Source: Lutraria lutraria (Eukaryota > Mollusca > Bivalvia > Venerida > Mactridae). From it: a DNA stretch of 64,000 nt. Shown here piece after piece: positions 62,101 through 64,000 of the stretch. The DNA lies in NCBI GenBank assembly GCA_964023205.1, contig OZ026845.1:6644001-6708000 (forward strand), written 5' to 3'. The first letter of the stretch is position 1; each line of letters opens with the position of its first letter. Made by a program: the position numbers and the translations under genes. The notes below the pieces were generated by a model. It saw nothing but the letters and a program-made list of their open reading frames with translations. It ran no database searches and had not been told where the DNA came from.

Positions 62101-64000
62101 AAATAACTAATAAGTTAAATATTCATAACTGTTATATATAAGGTTTAAATTAAATTAAATGGGTAAATTGTTTTAGCATTTAGACGGAACGTGACTGTCA
62201 AACAACACGCGTATACGTTTGTGAAAATCATCTAAAAAAAGGTTAATGCATTTAAATGTTCTATTTTTTTGGTTTGCCAAAACTTATTTGCATAACATTT
62301 AAGATGATGAAAATAAATCGTGCCATTTTGGCATAGAAATACTAGACTAGATTCGTGTATGATATCCATTTTAAATGCATTAAATTCACTTTACTGTCTG
62401 GTTATTCTTTCATAATATCATAATTTGAAAGCAATTTAATGTTAATTTGATGAATAAAAGACTGTCTGTTATTTTTCACTTGGCTCGTTTTGAAAACACT
62501 GACGACAGCGGGTTTAGTCCAAAGCCAACAATTCAGAAATATTTCAAAAGTTTTTAGTGATTCGGAAAATACTATAATTGGTTAAGACGTGAAACTTATA
62601 CATTTTAAACATTTGTTATATCTCATCGTATTTTCAAAATGATTATATAGACATTTATTAATGTCTTTCGTGGTTTACAATATCTTTTTAAACAGGTCAG
62701 CAAAAATTGTTGAATATTTTGGCCAATAGTGTTTAGATAATTATGCATAGCACGTCTTGTTCCTTTTTGGCTATTCATTTGGATGCTAAACACTATTCCG
62801 TTTAGAATCGTATGAATTCTTATATGGAGATTGATATTTTGCTATTATAGGGAAAATGGTATACCACTTCATGGTACATTGCAAACATAAAAAATAAAAA
62901 AACAAAGATAAAATCACATCTGCTACAGACCCAATTCTGGAATTCATAACAATCGGACTTAAGTAATGTTTTTCTAATAGTTGCGAGTATCATGGCCTTT
63001 AAAATATTTGCTGGAATCTTTAAAATTAATATAAAAAATGACACAGAAAACTGTTTTTCCGTTATTGCCTGATCCAATTCTTGTAAAGTTATTGTGTCCT
63101 CTTGTTTTTTAACTTGTCACATAACACAACTTGAGCATTTCATGACACGGACAATTCGAACGTTGAGCAATTCAGGATTCCAGTGGGAATGACGACGTGT
63201 GCCCAACTAATCCAAAAAACGGTTTCAAATTTCATTGCATTTATTGCAGTTAATACAATGAACAAATGTTTTCAGAGAAGGAACACTGTTACAGTCCTAG
63301 AAACATCATCAAGGAAAGATTGACCGACTAGCTATGCGCTGCCGTGTTATAGTCAGTCGTTATAACGCCATTTTGCCCATCTTTCAATAATACCATAAAG
63401 CAGTATTAAAAATTTAATGGCAAATGGCGAAATCATTCCAATTCCAAAATATTACAAAACGAGCTTAATTCAGAAACCAAAAAAATGCCATTAAATTTTA
63501 TTCGAAATTAAATTCAAAAGCGATTCGGTGTAGTTTGATGGTTTAAATTCTCCTCATTGAATAATACAATTGATATGAATGGTCGTATTATTAGTTTAGT
63601 TATGCTTTTGTGAATATTCAAATTCTATTTTACAATTCAGATTGTTGTCGTAAATGATGCATAATTATGCTAGTATGATACATCACTCAAAGCGAACTTC
63701 AGTTATTTTACATGTACATAAAGCCATAACAATTGAATGCATTTAATAACTTACTTCTGTCTTAATGTTGTGTATGTAATTCGATTGAATTTTATCCTTA
63801 TCATATAGAAAACTGGATTTTATATCAATATTCCTTTTTTTACAAATTTCCAATACTTACGCACAGAAGTTTCGAAGTTCGTCTCTAAAACTGTGCAAAG
63901 AAACAAACTTGAATAAAGATCGTTTGTTAGATCAACTGTCCACATTTGGAAAAATACCGCTTCATTCTGATAACATGTTACCATTACAATTGTTAACTTA
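62101..64000. other. AT-rich DNA, possibly a decayed B-like segment
   Basis: Two patches resemble the right half of B in the same orientation. The module at 62285-62410 matches 45225-45350, and TTTACAATTCAGATT at about 63630 matches 46704-46718. Their spacing (about 1.3 kb here, 1.45 kb in B1) is compatible. The sequence between them could not be aligned. No gene recognised. Confidence 0.3.

Noticed and set aside
1..64000. CRISPR array, bacterial operons, prophage or defence system
   Set aside because: No regularly spaced direct repeats, ribosome binding sites or compact gene order; intron-like signals, SINEs and LINEs show this is animal DNA.

Overview
The window looks like intergenic, repeat-dense eukaryotic DNA from a mollusc, most likely a bivalve. 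It is AT-rich with no operons or dense coding. It carries a MetaSINE-type core SINE, several tRNA-headed SINE fragments, two interspersed repeats of a kind I associate from memory with bivalve genomes (one built on AAGGTCA motifs, one on a CCATAATTTGAAC motif), and dead LINE and Ty3/Gypsy fragments. I found no intact host protein-coding gene. Most reading frames are short and are not kept between duplicated copies.

The dominant structure is nested segmental duplication. A unit 'A' is tandemly repeated (A1 about 17342-25555, A2 about 25556-37534). It is followed by a unit 'B' that is also tandemly repeated (B1 37900-48045, B2 48046-58165). These tandem pairs are nearly identical apart from scattered substitutions and indels. 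The left part of the window holds a much older, inverted copy of the same A-B block: about 1.8-8 kb reads as the reverse complement of B, and about 8.86-11.35 kb as the reverse complement of A, in collinear order. About 13-17.1 kb shows patches of a diverged direct copy of A. The locus therefore reads rc(B)-rc(A)-centre-A0-A1-A2-B1-B2, with a symmetry centre near 12 kb.

Because A1 and A2 are recent sisters, each serves as the empty site for insertions in the other. A2 carries a 3,961-bp DNA transposon flanked by TTAA (27394-31354) with a broken, intron-containing coding region. A1 carries a 476-bp foldback element (20376-20851) with about 200-bp terminal inverted repeats and an 8-bp target duplication. 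Each copy also has SINE-associated indels.

The right end (58.2-64 kb) holds retroelement wreckage: an internally deleted Ty3/Gypsy pol remnant (minus strand), a 5'-truncated, frameshifted LINE reverse transcriptase (plus strand) and a GC-richer segment I cannot identify. A small module of about 110-130 bp recurs six times across the B-related regions and contains a micro reading frame that stays open in the old inverted copy. All homology statements come from reading the sequence by eye; no alignment or database search was run.
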